Source: Butyricimonas virosa
GTDB lineage: Bacteria; Bacteroidota; Bacteroidia; Bacteroidales; Marinifilaceae
Direction of reading: 5' to 3'
DNA length: 64,000 nt
Assembly (NCBI RefSeq): GCF_025148635.1
Contig: NZ_CP102269.1
Location: forward strand, 4,712,001-4,776,000
A program made the position numbers and the translations under genes. The notes under the pieces were generated by a model, which was not told the DNA's origin, did no database searches, and saw only the letters and a list, made by a program, of their open reading frames with translations. This document shows positions 9,083 to 18,319 of the stretch, in pieces (position 1 is the first letter of the stretch; the number at the start of each line of letters is the position of its first letter).

Positions 9083-9926
9083 GGAAAACTGTTTTTCAGT
9101 ATTAATGGCTGTTTACAAAAAAGAACAACCACTTTTTTTCAAAGAAGCTTTACGTAGTGTATTTGAACAAAGTCTAATTCCGAATGAAGTCGTGTTAGTG
9201 AAAGACGGTCCTCTAACGGAAGAATTGGAACAAATAATTGTTGACTTCTCTAGTAAAAACGAACAATTAAAAGTTATCACTTTAGAAAAGAACCAAGGAT
9301 TAGGAGAAGCTCTACGTATCGGTCTGAATGCTTGCTCTTTCGATCTAGTAGCACGTATGGACAGTGACGACATATGTAAACCATATCGTTTTGAAAAACA
9401 AATAGCTTTTCTAAAAGAACACAAAGAAATAACTATTGTTGGAAGTTGGATCGAAGAATTTTCTGATTGTAAAGAAGAAATAGAGGCGATAAGAGAATTA
9501 CCTCAAGAAGATAAACAACTAAAAATATTTATGAAATGGAGAAACCCATTTAATCACATGACCGTCATGTTCAGGAAAAAGGATATACTTGCTGTTGGCG
9601 GTTATCAACCATTTTATCTATTAGAAGATTACTATCTTTGGAATAGATTAGCTAATGCCAATTATTATTTTGCCAATATTGGAGAATCATTATTATGGGC
9701 AAGAGGAGGCTATACGATGTTGGAAAGGCGAGGTGGATGGAAATATGTTGTATCAGAAAGTAAATTGTTGAAGTTCATGTATCGTTCAGGACGAATTAAT
9801 ATTGTAGAATTCGGAGCTAATTTGATGATGAAGAGTATAATCCGTTTAATAGGGAAACATTTACGTCATACAATATACACTTTCTTTTTGCGAAAAAAAG
9901 TAACCAAGACTTCGGTGTCAGTCTAA
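9060..9926 (+). CDS. glycosyltransferase family 2
   Basis: A GT-A transferase of 288 residues and the last gene of the plus-strand operon. Motifs seen are FSVLMAVYKKEQP at the N terminus, the acidic metal site in VARMDSDDICKP, and LLEDYYLWNRLA in the acceptor region. The gene starts inside the previous one (23-bp overlap), so it is translationally coupled. A 51-bp gap with no recognisable terminator separates it from the convergent rloB remnant. Confidence 0.88.
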   Translation: MQELQVNKENCFSVLMAVYKKEQPLFFKEALRSVFEQSLIPNEVVLVKDGPLTEELEQIIVDFSSKNEQLKVITLEKNQGLGEALRIGLNACSFDLVARMDSDDICKPYRFEKQIAFLKEHKEITIVGSWIEEFSDCKEEIEAIRELPQEDKQLKIFMKWRNPFNHMTVMFRKKDILAVGGYQPFYLLEDYYLWNRLANANYYFANIGESLLWARGGYTMLERRGGWKYVVSESKLLKFMYRSGRINIVEFGANLMMKSIIRLIGKHLRHTIYTFFLRKKVTKTSVSV

Positions 9927-9977
9927 ATTTATTAGATATTATTAGAGTAAGTTTCTGGTAAAGACAGAGAATTAATG

Positions 9978-11112
9978 TCATATTATCGTTTGCTGGGAAA
10001 ATAGGGGACAATAATATTTTTTTGAAAGAATCGAGATTACACAGAATTCGTTTGGATTGATGATTTTCTCTAAATTAATTGAGAAATCTGGATTATCTTC
10101 TGTTAGAATGGCACATATATTCATTTCTCTATAATCTCCTGTTTTGTAATCATGTACGGTAATACTACCTTGGGGAAGAATCAAAGTTTTAACATTGAGC
10201 AGAGTTAGAGTAATCGTATTGAGTTCCCTTGTTATGCGATAATTTATTTTGTCTTCAGTTACGTCATAAGATTCCTCAAAATTGATTGTTGAAAATCCCA
10301 TCAAACGGCAAACAAATTTGTCAACATCAACATACGGGTTTCTTTCATAATATTCGTTTTGATGCAATGTGTTGCTTTTCCAGCGAATAAGATGTGCATT
10401 GTATACACCGGTCCATATTTTATCTTTTACGAAAGTATAAGTAGAAAGGCCTCCTTTACTATCTTGCCAGTAACCTTTCATCCTTGCGTAACCGTTAATA
10501 CATACATCGCCATTACAAGCTTTGCCTTCTACAGCACGATCTGTCATGCAATAATAGCTTACTGTTTTGGATTTTCTTTTTCCCTTGGAGTAATTTTTCC
10601 CGTTGCATTCGGATTTTTCGAAAGCTCTGTATAAAGGTTCAAAATGCAAAAGTAAATAATACTCAAAACAGCGACTTGAAAAGGCTATATTGATCTTTTT
10701 TCCATCGATCTCGGTAATTCTTGCCATTTCGAAAGCCTCTTTTGCCTTCGGGTGACCATCTTTATCAAAAAACACCCAAACTTCGTCGTATACCTTCAAA
10801 TTGTCGATGCCTCCTTTTACCCAAGTTTAAAGGTTGTTCTCCGGGGAAAAAATCCGTATTCTCTATTTCTTGCTGTTCTTGTGTCGTATTTTTAAGCAAG
10901 CGTTTTTTTCTCTTCTCTTTGCCTCGATTTAAATCTAGAACATCATCGCTTGGGGATATGGCCGGTTTAGGTTTGATCGTGGTAGCAAAATCAATTATTC
11001 CAGTTTCTTTAAAATCTTCAATCATAAGTGCTAAAAAATTGGGCTCGGTGTGAGTTCCCTCGCAAATAAGAAGCATCGAATAATGTGTTTGTTTCGTATC
11101 AGTCGATCGCAT
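9978..11112 (-). pseudogene. rloB: RloB/AbiLii-like protein, broken by a single-base frameshift
   Basis: RloB-type proteins accompany an AAA ATPase (RloA) in AbiL-like phage-defence pairs. The N-terminal part (11112 to about 10830) carries MLLICEGTHTEPNFL, the usual RloB opening. The rest (about 10830 to 9978) continues in another frame with KGGIDNLKVYDEVWVFFDKD and CFEYYLLLHFEP, the family core. The frames meet at the run GGTAAAAGGAGG near 10828-10840, where removing one A would restore a continuous protein. The start overlaps the rloA stop (TGATG). It is either a recent loss of function, a sequencing error in the A run, or a frameshift site. Confidence 0.75.
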
Positions 11113-12353
11113 CAGAACAATTTTTGTAAGGGTTTAATGGATGGTACCGCTCCAAATTTATTTGCCATATACCATTTCGCAAAAGGGGTATCTTCTCGAA
11201 CACCTGAAAAATCTGAAAGAGAATATAAATCTGACGTACCCCTTTCTGATTTCTCGGTAAACCAAATTTGGTCTCTTCGTAATTTATCTTCGTTAAGTAA
11301 ATTTATATCGTGTGTAGTGAGGATTAATTGAGCATTCTTTTTATTTATTTCCTTATCTCTAAAAATATCTAGGATGAAAGAAGAAATATAGGTATGAAAA
11401 CCTGTATCCATTTCATCCACAAATAATGGACTTCCACTTTCAAGTGATTGCAAGATTTTACCACCAAGTATAAATAATTGACGGGTTCCATAAGATTCAT
11501 TGTCGAAAGAAAAATCGATATCTTCAACCCTTTGAGCACCACAATAACTTTCGTGTGTAAGTAAAACCTTTTGAAGACTTGTTTCCTTTACGTCTATCTT
11601 AAATGCTTTTATTCCGAGATCGGCAAAGGCTAATAATTTCATTAATTTATTTCTTCTGCTTTCATCTTCTGCTAACCAGTCTCGAAATTCATCCCATAAT
11701 TGATTAATCATTCGACTATGGTAACCATTGGCAATATGAATATTAGCAAGATATTTCGCAGCGGGAGTGATTAAATCAAAAGGAATATCATAAAGAAATT
11801 TGGAAAGGATCAATTTATTGCTGAACACTGCGAATTTTTGTACCTTACTTTTAGGTATTGAAGTGAAGTATTTGGGTTCATAAACTTTTATTATTGAATC
11901 ATTTTCTACCGGTACTCTTTCAAATAATATTGCAGCAACACCCTTTGGAAAATAAGTTAGTTTTTCCGATAAAAATTCCTCTCCATTATATGTCAGTTCA
12001 TATAAATGTTTGATATTATTTACAATAAAGCTGATAGAAATTTCTGTCGGTTCATTTTTAGAATCTTCATCTAAAACAAACGGTTCATATAGATATATTC
12101 CTTCACCTCCTTGATTTGCCGTCATGTTGGAGATCATAGACCTTAAGGCATAAAGCATTCGGATTATATTAGTTTTCCCAGAAGCATTTACCCCATAAAT
12201 AATAGCAATTTTCAATAGTCTTTCTTCGTCATTTTCTGATACCGGTGCAACAAAAACATTGTTCGCTTTTGTTTCTGTTGAAGAGGCTTCCATTGAAAAA
12301 TTGCATTTATCTTTAAATGATCGATAGTTTTTAAATTGGATGTCTAAAATCAT
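11112..12353 (-). CDS. rloA: RloA/AbiLi-like AAA ATPase
   Basis: A 413-residue ABC/AAA-type ATPase of the OLD/RloA group. It begins ILDIQFKNYRSFKD, with Walker A YGVNASGKTN at about residues 53-62, Walker B LFVDEMDTGFH around 310, and a switch histidine in ILTTHDINLL. RloA with RloB corresponds to the AbiLi/AbiLii abortive-infection pair. Here it appears intact while its partner is frameshifted. The pair has its own promoter candidate and sits between the UpxY gene and the plus-strand operon, so it looks like cargo inserted in the polysaccharide locus. Phage defence is inferred from the family. Confidence 0.8.
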   Translation of the reverse strand: MILDIQFKNYRSFKDKCNFSMEASSTETKANNVFVAPVSENDEERLLKIAIIYGVNASGKTNIIRMLYALRSMISNMTANQGGEGIYLYEPFVLDEDSKNEPTEISISFIVNNIKHLYELTYNGEEFLSEKLTYFPKGVAAILFERVPVENDSIIKVYEPKYFTSIPKSKVQKFAVFSNKLILSKFLYDIPFDLITPAAKYLANIHIANGYHSRMINQLWDEFRDWLAEDESRRNKLMKLLAFADLGIKAFKIDVKETSLQKVLLTHESYCGAQRVEDIDFSFDNESYGTRQLFILGGKILQSLESGSPLFVDEMDTGFHTYISSFILDIFRDKEINKKNAQLILTTHDINLLNEDKLRRDQIWFTEKSERGTSDLYSLSDFSGVREDTPFAKWYMANKFGAVPSIKPLQKLF

Positions 12354-13128
12354 ATTTTTGCATTTTATCTACATAAAAAACGGATTTAATTTGCTAAAAC
12401 AAAGGATTGCCTCTTGTTTTTATTTCAATGCAAAATTTACAAAGATAAAATTTACATCTATAGTCAAACTCGTAATAAAATCGAAATTCTTCATTAATCA
12501 TTCTACTAAGATTTAACTACCCTTTTTCCAACGTTCAACTACCTCTCAACCGTTACTCCCCACATCCAAAATCGTTATCCCGCCGCCACGTGACGGGTGC
12601 ATAACGTAAGAGAAAGCGCCCGGTAAGGCCCGAGAAGTAGTAAAAACATTGAATTAAGGTAATATTACCCTAGAAACAAGCATGGCAAATAAAATTACAG
12701 CCAAGAAAATATAGTGTAACATAAATTCAACCCAAATTAAGAAGTAATATAACCCAAATAATCCCACATATTCAGAGATCATTCGATGCTTACTCAGAGC
12801 TTAGACATCCCGTAATGTATGAGCCACGAATAATCTTCGAATGAGCTTCGAATAAGGGGGATTATTTCCCTAGGATTTCCTTAGCTTCTCAACAGGTTCT
12901 CATTATAAACCTAGTTCTACGTCAAGAGAAACATTTTCCCCCTCCGCAAAAAAGGTAAGAATCACGATGATTTAAGCATAGCTATATATCACAACCTGCC
13001 CACAACCTTGGTTCCCGGTTCAAAAAACATAATATCATTTTCCTTGGTTTATGAATATAAATATACACTTTTCCAACGAATGAGTCATGTTAAAAATACA
13101 CTTTTCTTATATTTTACAGGATAAGTAA
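12354..13128. other. 775-bp non-coding region between rloA and the first upxY
   Basis: No reading frame, tRNA or strong terminator is visible. It contains the rloA promoter candidate near its left end and a short tandem CTTCGAAT pair around 12836-12858. Lying just downstream of a UpxY gene, it may be the remains of a leader or junction left when the cognate glycan genes were rearranged. Confidence 0.4.
12440..12468 (-). promoter_or_regulatory. sigma-ABfr-like promoter for rloAB
   Basis: On the minus strand TTTG (12468-12465), a 17-bp spacer and TATCTTTG (12447-12440) match both Bacteroides promoter boxes, with a slightly short spacer. It would place the transcript start about 80 bases upstream of the rloA ATG. 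Confidence 0.5.
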
Positions 13129-13605
13129 TCACACTTTTACCCTTGCCACACATTCTATCAAATATGGAATACGAACCACAACACGTTGTCCTCCGGCCAC
13201 CTCAATCAACTCACCCCGTACCCCAGCTAATTCACCTTGGAGCACTCGTATAGCAGATCCTACGGGTAATCCTTCATTCACGATTTCAAGCGTCTCTGCC
13301 CGTTCATTCAAGATTTTGAAACTCTCTAACTGCTCGTCCGAAATCACAACCGGAACCTGTTTCTCCTGTAACAACGCAATCACTCCCCAAATTGATAACA
13401 CGGAAGGTAAATTCACTTCAGAAACACGGACAAAAATACACCCCGTAATCACAGGAATTTCCAATCTTCTCTTTTGCCCATCTCTCACAAATTCAACTGC
13501 TCTCACAGGCAAATAGTTCTCAATTCCTGCTTGTTCCAAACGCTCCTTCACACGTTTTTCCGCCCGAGAAGCAGTGAAAACTGCATACCAATTCGTATTC
13601 TTCAT
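13129..13605 (-). CDS. UpxY-family (NusG-like) transcription antiterminator, locus 1
   Basis: A 158-residue NusG paralogue of the kind that lets RNA polymerase read through long capsule operons in Bacteroides. The N-terminal NGN domain begins NWYAVFTASRAEKRVKERL, and the C-terminal KOW-like part contains IRVLQGELAGVRGELIEV. Its ATG overlaps the stop of the upstream dehydratase (TAATG). UpxY genes usually open a capsule operon and act on its leader. Here the genes immediately downstream are rloAB, and the next glycan genes face the opposite way. No UpxZ-like gene follows it. Confidence 0.88.
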   Translation of the reverse strand: MKNTNWYAVFTASRAEKRVKERLEQAGIENYLPVRAVEFVRDGQKRRLEIPVITGCIFVRVSEVNLPSVLSIWGVIALLQEKQVPVVISDEQLESFKILNERAETLEIVNEGLPVGSAIRVLQGELAGVRGELIEVAGGQRVVVRIPYLIECVARVKV

Positions 13606-15593
13606 TACTCTCTGACTTCTAAATTTTCGGCTACCTGAATTTTATTTAAAACCTCTTCCATATGATGCTCTACACCTTCCTCTTCCATCTGGAAATCAAT
13701 AGATTCATAGGTTGAATTTTTCGATTTAAACTCAGGAACGATACATTTCATTTGTTTCACCACGGCAAAATTATCTTTTGTCTGCAAAGCTATATCAAGA
13801 GCCTTTATCGCATCCGTAACTTCACTATAATTATATTCACGTACTTTGGCAATCTTTATTCGCTCATGCACGGTCGGCAAAGTCGTCTCCTTCACGTTAA
13901 GCACCTCCTCGTACAATTTCTCTCCCGGTCTCAAACCGGTAAAGACGATATGAATATCTTTCCCCACTTCATAACCGGAAAGTTTAATCATCTTACGGGC
14001 CAGATCAACAATTTTGACGCTTTTGCCCATATCAAAAACGAATATTTCACCGCCATTTCCCAACGCTCCCGCCTGCAAAACGAGTTGACACGCCTCGGGT
14101 ATAGTCATAAAAAAACGAGTTATTTCCGGGTGAGTAACTGTTATAGGACCACCCGCCTCAATCTGTTTCTTGAAACGAGGGATCACCGAACCATTCGATC
14201 CCAAAACATTCCCAAAACGAGTAGTAATAAAACGAGTATTCGCAATGCGATTCAATGATTGTGTATAAATTTCTGCGATACGCTTACTTGCACCCATAAC
14301 ATTCGTCGGGTTCACTGCCTTATCGGTGGAGACCATCACGAAACGCTGACAATCATACTTCACAGCACAATCGGCAACATTTTTCGTTCCGAAAATATTA
14401 GTTTTCACTCCTTCAATCGGGTGTTTTTCCATCATAGGGACGTGCTTATAAGCAGCCGCATGATATACGATATTGGGATGATATGTTTTAAAGATTCCTT
14501 CCACCCGGCTCGCATCACGTACATCCCCGATCTCGACTTTATAATCCGTGAAACCACACTCTTCTTTCAATTCCAGCTCAATATCATAAAGTGGAGATTC
14601 GGCCTGATCAAACAAAACGATCAAAGAAGGATTAAAATGCGTCAACTGCCGCACAATTTCACTCCCGATAGAACCAGCCGCTCCGGTCACCAAAACCACT
14701 TTATTCAATAATTGTTTTCGAAGATTGGTCTCCTCCATGTGAATCACGTCCCTCTCCAACAAATCTTCGATCTTGATATTCCGGATATGTCGCATACTCA
14801 ACTCCCCGTTAATCCAACTTTCAAAACGAGGCACTTCGAGTACGTTCACATCAGCGGCCAAGCAGATCTCGACAATTTCCCGTTTTTTATCAGGAGAAAT
14901 CATCTTTTTGGCAATAACCACCTTGTCCACCCGGTTACGTTTCAATAAACCGGGTAAAGATGACATTTTGTAAATCTTAACTCCCTCGATAATCTTTCCC
15001 GCTTTCCGATCATTTACATCAACAAAAGCAAGAATATTATACGTGGCATCCTCCACGTTATCCATAGCATGTTTTGCCATGATACCGTATTCATCGCTAC
15101 CACATATAATTACGTTCTTTTTAGTACGTTCGGCACCAATATACTGCGCAAACACTTTCTTCACGATCACCCGACTCATAACCATCAAACTGGTTAGAAG
15201 AACATACTCCGTGAGTAAAACGGAAACCGGTATAAAAAGATAATCATACAACAAGAAAAACACGCCACTCCCCAAAAGAAGGGCAATCTCCCCTGCCGTC
15301 AACACGTAATAGATGCGCAAAGCATCCTCCGTTCCAGTGAAACGTACTATTCCGGAATAAGTATGTCCCAACAAGAAACTAATTACCCGGATACCCACAA
15401 TTACAAGAGCCCCGGTCAAAACAAAATCCAATCTCATCCGGTCAATCTGAAAATTGACCCAAATCAGATAGGCAACGCTAACTGCCATAATAGCAAGAGC
15501 CACGTCAATCAAAAATACAATCCAGCGAGGAGTGTACGAGAATGAACGCAATGTCCTCATTCTATTCAGACCATTTGTGATAAGTGCAACCAT
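13605..15593 (-). CDS. membrane-bound nucleoside-diphosphate-sugar 4,6-dehydratase (FlaA1/WbpM/CapD-like)
   Basis: A 662-residue enzyme with four N-terminal transmembrane helices (about residues 20-150), a first nucleotide-binding domain (IICGSDEYGIMAKHAMDN) and a C-terminal SDR domain starting VVLVTGAAGSIGSEIV near residue 300. STDKAVNPTNVMGASK supplies the altered SxK catalytic site of this group, in which Met replaces the usual Tyr. Such enzymes convert UDP-GlcNAc to a 4-keto-6-deoxy sugar for 2,4-diamino or QuiNAc-type sugars. It precedes and overlaps the UpxY gene. A TACCTTTG -7 box lies at 15659-15652 in the 93-bp gap upstream. Confidence 0.9.
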   Translation of the reverse strand: MVALITNGLNRMRTLRSFSYTPRWIVFLIDVALAIMAVSVAYLIWVNFQIDRMRLDFVLTGALVIVGIRVISFLLGHTYSGIVRFTGTEDALRIYYVLTAGEIALLLGSGVFFLLYDYLFIPVSVLLTEYVLLTSLMVMSRVIVKKVFAQYIGAERTKKNVIICGSDEYGIMAKHAMDNVEDATYNILAFVDVNDRKAGKIIEGVKIYKMSSLPGLLKRNRVDKVVIAKKMISPDKKREIVEICLAADVNVLEVPRFESWINGELSMRHIRNIKIEDLLERDVIHMEETNLRKQLLNKVVLVTGAAGSIGSEIVRQLTHFNPSLIVLFDQAESPLYDIELELKEECGFTDYKVEIGDVRDASRVEGIFKTYHPNIVYHAAAYKHVPMMEKHPIEGVKTNIFGTKNVADCAVKYDCQRFVMVSTDKAVNPTNVMGASKRIAEIYTQSLNRIANTRFITTRFGNVLGSNGSVIPRFKKQIEAGGPITVTHPEITRFFMTIPEACQLVLQAGALGNGGEIFVFDMGKSVKIVDLARKMIKLSGYEVGKDIHIVFTGLRPGEKLYEEVLNVKETTLPTVHERIKIAKVREYNYSEVTDAIKALDIALQTKDNFAVVKQMKCIVPEFKSKNSTYESIDFQMEEEGVEHHMEEVLNKIQVAENLEVRE

Positions 15594-15686
15594 ATTTTTT
15601 AATATAAAATAAAACCTTCACGGGATAAACCTCCTAAAAGGTGGACACCTGCAAAGGTAATAGTAATAATATTAAAAAAAAAATTT

Positions 15687-17075
15687 TTAGTAGGCCTTCA
15701 AAATATTAACCTCATCTTCAGTTAGGAAACGCCAGTGACCCCTAGGTAAATTTTTCTTCGTGATCCCGGCAAAAAAGACACGGTCCAAACGAAGAATCTG
15801 ATACCCCAAATGCTCGAAAATCCTCCGGACGATACGATTTCTACCGGAATGAATTTCAATCCCCACCTGTGTACGATCATCTTCCGCCACTCTCACGTCA
15901 TCCGCCTGGATAAAGCCATCCTCCAAGTCGATTCCCTTACGAATAGCCTCCAAGTCGCCCGTTTGAACCACTTTGTCCAAGAACACGTGGTATATCTTTT
16001 TCTGGTTATACTTCGGGTGTGTCAATTTCTTGGCCAAATCGCCATCATTCGTGAAAAGCAACACTCCCGTGGTCTGGCGGTCAAGTCGTCCAATCGGGTA
16101 CACGCGCTCTTTACAAGCTCCCTCGATCAAGGTCATCACGGTTCTACGTTCCAAAGGATCTTCCACGGTCGTCACGTAATCTTTCGGCTTATTCAACACC
16201 AAGTATACTTTACGCTCGGGAGTAATCACTTGATCATCTACCTCCACTCGATCCGTACGTTTTACTTTTACCCCGACTTGTTGCACGACTTCCCCGTTTA
16301 CTTTCACCCGACCGGCTGTAATCAACACATCTGCATCACGACGTGAACACACCCCGCCTTTAGCGATATAACGGTTCAAACGTAATTCTGTCTCCTGCCC
16401 CTCATTCTTCTTACGATATTCAATTTGTTTTTTCTTACTATACACACTTTTGGGAGCACTATCCCCATCTTCCCGACGGGTAAACACTTTTCTTGCCGGA
16501 CGATCAGAATAACGATCCCGACGATCATCCCCCTCTCTGCGATCCCGACGATCGCCACGATACCCTTCTCTACGTCCTCTGTCCTCACGGGAACCTCTTT
16601 CCCGCCGTCCTTCTTCACGGCGATCATTACGCTCCCTGTTTTGATAACGGTTATCTCGTCTTTCTACATTTTCATCCCGATCTTGAGGCCGCCTTTCACG
16701 ACGTTCTCCACGATCGGAAAAACGATTGTTATCCCTGTTACCTCTCTCGTACGATCTTCTGTTATCCCGATTCTCGTAACGATTATTCTCCCGATCCCCT
16801 CTTTCACGGTTTCTGTCTGAATCCCGGTAATAACGATTCCCGTTATCTCGATCTCCCGAGCCCTCGTTACGCTCTCTCTCCCGTTCTTTGTTCAAATCAC
16901 GGATATACCCGTATCCTTGTTCCCGTCTCGGTCTGTCCGTGTTGAAACGGTTAGGTCTTCTTGTTTCGCTTTCTCCACCTTCACGGTTTTCGAAACGCGG
17001 TGTTCTACCCCGACGATTCTCATCACGATTCTCGATCGGCCTTGTAATTCTAGGTCTTTTAGTCTCCCTATTCAT
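15687..17075 (-). CDS. RluB/RsuA-family pseudouridine synthase with long Arg/Asp-rich N terminus
   Basis: The C-terminal half (from about residue 230) is a standard 23S rRNA pseudouridine synthase. It has the S4 RNA-binding domain LRLNRYIAKGGVCSRRDADVLI, and the catalytic motif GRLDRQTTGVLLFTNDG, whose Asp is the nucleophile. The first ~210 residues are a repetitive disordered tract of Arg, Asp, Glu, Asn, Gly and Tyr (many RRD, RER and NRD units). Many Bacteroidota homologues carry such extensions. The extension could bind RNA or promote condensation; no function is proven. Confidence 0.92.
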   Translation of the reverse strand: MNRETKRPRITRPIENRDENRRGRTPRFENREGGESETRRPNRFNTDRPRREQGYGYIRDLNKERERERNEGSGDRDNGNRYYRDSDRNRERGDRENNRYENRDNRRSYERGNRDNNRFSDRGERRERRPQDRDENVERRDNRYQNRERNDRREEGRRERGSREDRGRREGYRGDRRDRREGDDRRDRYSDRPARKVFTRREDGDSAPKSVYSKKKQIEYRKKNEGQETELRLNRYIAKGGVCSRRDADVLITAGRVKVNGEVVQQVGVKVKRTDRVEVDDQVITPERKVYLVLNKPKDYVTTVEDPLERRTVMTLIEGACKERVYPIGRLDRQTTGVLLFTNDGDLAKKLTHPKYNQKKIYHVFLDKVVQTGDLEAIRKGIDLEDGFIQADDVRVAEDDRTQVGIEIHSGRNRIVRRIFEHLGYQILRLDRVFFAGITKKNLPRGHWRFLTEDEVNILKAY

Positions 17076-17216
17076 ATACTTACGTATAAATTTTTGATTT
17101 TAAATTTATGATTCTTGCTTATAGCCCTCATCGGCCTATTCTATTGATTAAAGATATGCATCATTCTTCATACCTTCTTATTTATTCATTTTCAATTCTA
17201 CATTTTCAACTTTCAA

Positions 17217-18296
17217 TTATTTCGGTGCCGCCCGATATACAAATAACGCCACCACAGCAAATAACATATTCGGTATCCATACCGCTAATAACGGACTCAT
17301 GCCTCCATTGGTTGCAAAAACCGTGGAAAATTGCATAAATAATATGTACGAGAAACTGATTAACAATCCTAATCCCAAATGGAACCCCATACCCCCACGA
17401 ATCTTACGGGAAGCAATACATACCCCGATTAACGTCAATATAAATGTAGCGAACGCTCCCGAAAACATCTTGTACTTTTCAATCTGGAACTCAACCACGT
17501 TACTACTTCCCCGCAATTTTTGCCGGGCTATGTATTCATCCAGTTCTGGTAATGTCAAGCGTTCTTTAATTTTTTTGGGGTCCTCGGAAAATTCCGCCGC
17601 ACTAAAATTTAATAGTGTATCAATAGTTTGTCCCGTCGTGTAAGTCTCCTTGATCCCGTCAAATTCCCGTAACGTCCAGTTGTTAATCCGCCATTTCTCA
17701 AGTTCTTTATTCCATGATATAGATTTTGCCGTTAACTTGCTAACCAGTGTGTCTTCCCGAAATACCTCGTAGGTAAAATCATTGCCCCGACTGGAATACA
17801 CGTTAAAACTCGACATATAAATAAAAACTCCCGGTGCAATCTGCCGGTGAATATTCTCCTCCTTGTTACTATACTTTTTCCAAATATATTGCTCGGAAAA
17901 CTCGATCCGTTTCTTGTTGGCATTCGGAATAATAAAAGCACTCAAAAGAAGTGACAAACAGGCAATCACTCCAGCCGATATCATGTATGGCCGGACCATT
18001 CTCCGGAAACTGATGCCCGTACTTAAAATAGCAATAATCTCACTATTATAAGCCATCTTAGACGTGAAGAAAATAACCGAAATAAAAGTAAACAAAGAGG
18101 AAAACACGTTCGCGAAATAAGGCACGAAATTCAGGTAATAATCAAATATGATCGCCTTCACGGGAGCCTCGTTCTCAATAAATTTCTCCAATCTCTCCGA
18201 AAGGTCGAAAACCACGACAATACTCAAGATCAGTACCATCGAAAAGAAAAAGGTACCTAGGAACTTCCGGATAATATATAAGTCTAATTTCTTCAT
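17217..18296 (-). CDS. LptF/LptG-family (YjgP/YjgQ) LPS export permease
   Basis: A 359-residue inner-membrane subunit of the LPS transport ABC exporter, which extracts lipopolysaccharide for delivery to the outer membrane. The N terminus KKLDLYIIRKFLGTFFFSM is the usual start of the family. TSKMAYNSEIIAILSTGISFRRM follows in helix 3, then a periplasmic jellyroll domain (about 130-260) and three C-terminal helices. It begins 23 bp after the tgt stop and is probably co-transcribed with it. F and G subunits are not distinguishable from the sequence alone. Confidence 0.88.
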   Translation of the reverse strand: MKKLDLYIIRKFLGTFFFSMVLILSIVVVFDLSERLEKFIENEAPVKAIIFDYYLNFVPYFANVFSSLFTFISVIFFTSKMAYNSEIIAILSTGISFRRMVRPYMISAGVIACLSLLLSAFIIPNANKKRIEFSEQYIWKKYSNKEENIHRQIAPGVFIYMSSFNVYSSRGNDFTYEVFREDTLVSKLTAKSISWNKELEKWRINNWTLREFDGIKETYTTGQTIDTLLNFSAAEFSEDPKKIKERLTLPELDEYIARQKLRGSSNVVEFQIEKYKMFSGAFATFILTLIGVCIASRKIRGGMGFHLGLGLLISFSYILFMQFSTVFATNGGMSPLLAVWIPNMLFAVVALFVYRAAPK

Positions 18297-18319
18297 TTTA
18301 TGCTAGTTGCTTCTCAGCA

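Noticed and set aside
12354..13128. A tRNA gene or other small RNA in the long gap
   Set aside because: No cloverleaf, TTCGA-type arm with matching acceptor stem, or strong hairpin was found by eye.
13752..14948. Several plus-strand frames opposite the FlaA1-like dehydratase
   Set aside because: The minus-strand gene has intact catalytic and cofactor motifs along its whole length; the opposite frames have none.
16425..16945. Plus-strand frames opposite the Arg-rich part of the pseudouridine synthase gene
   Set aside because: They are the complement of repetitive Arg/Asp codons, and give Thr/Ile/Pro or Asp/His/Pro-rich strings without a start context.
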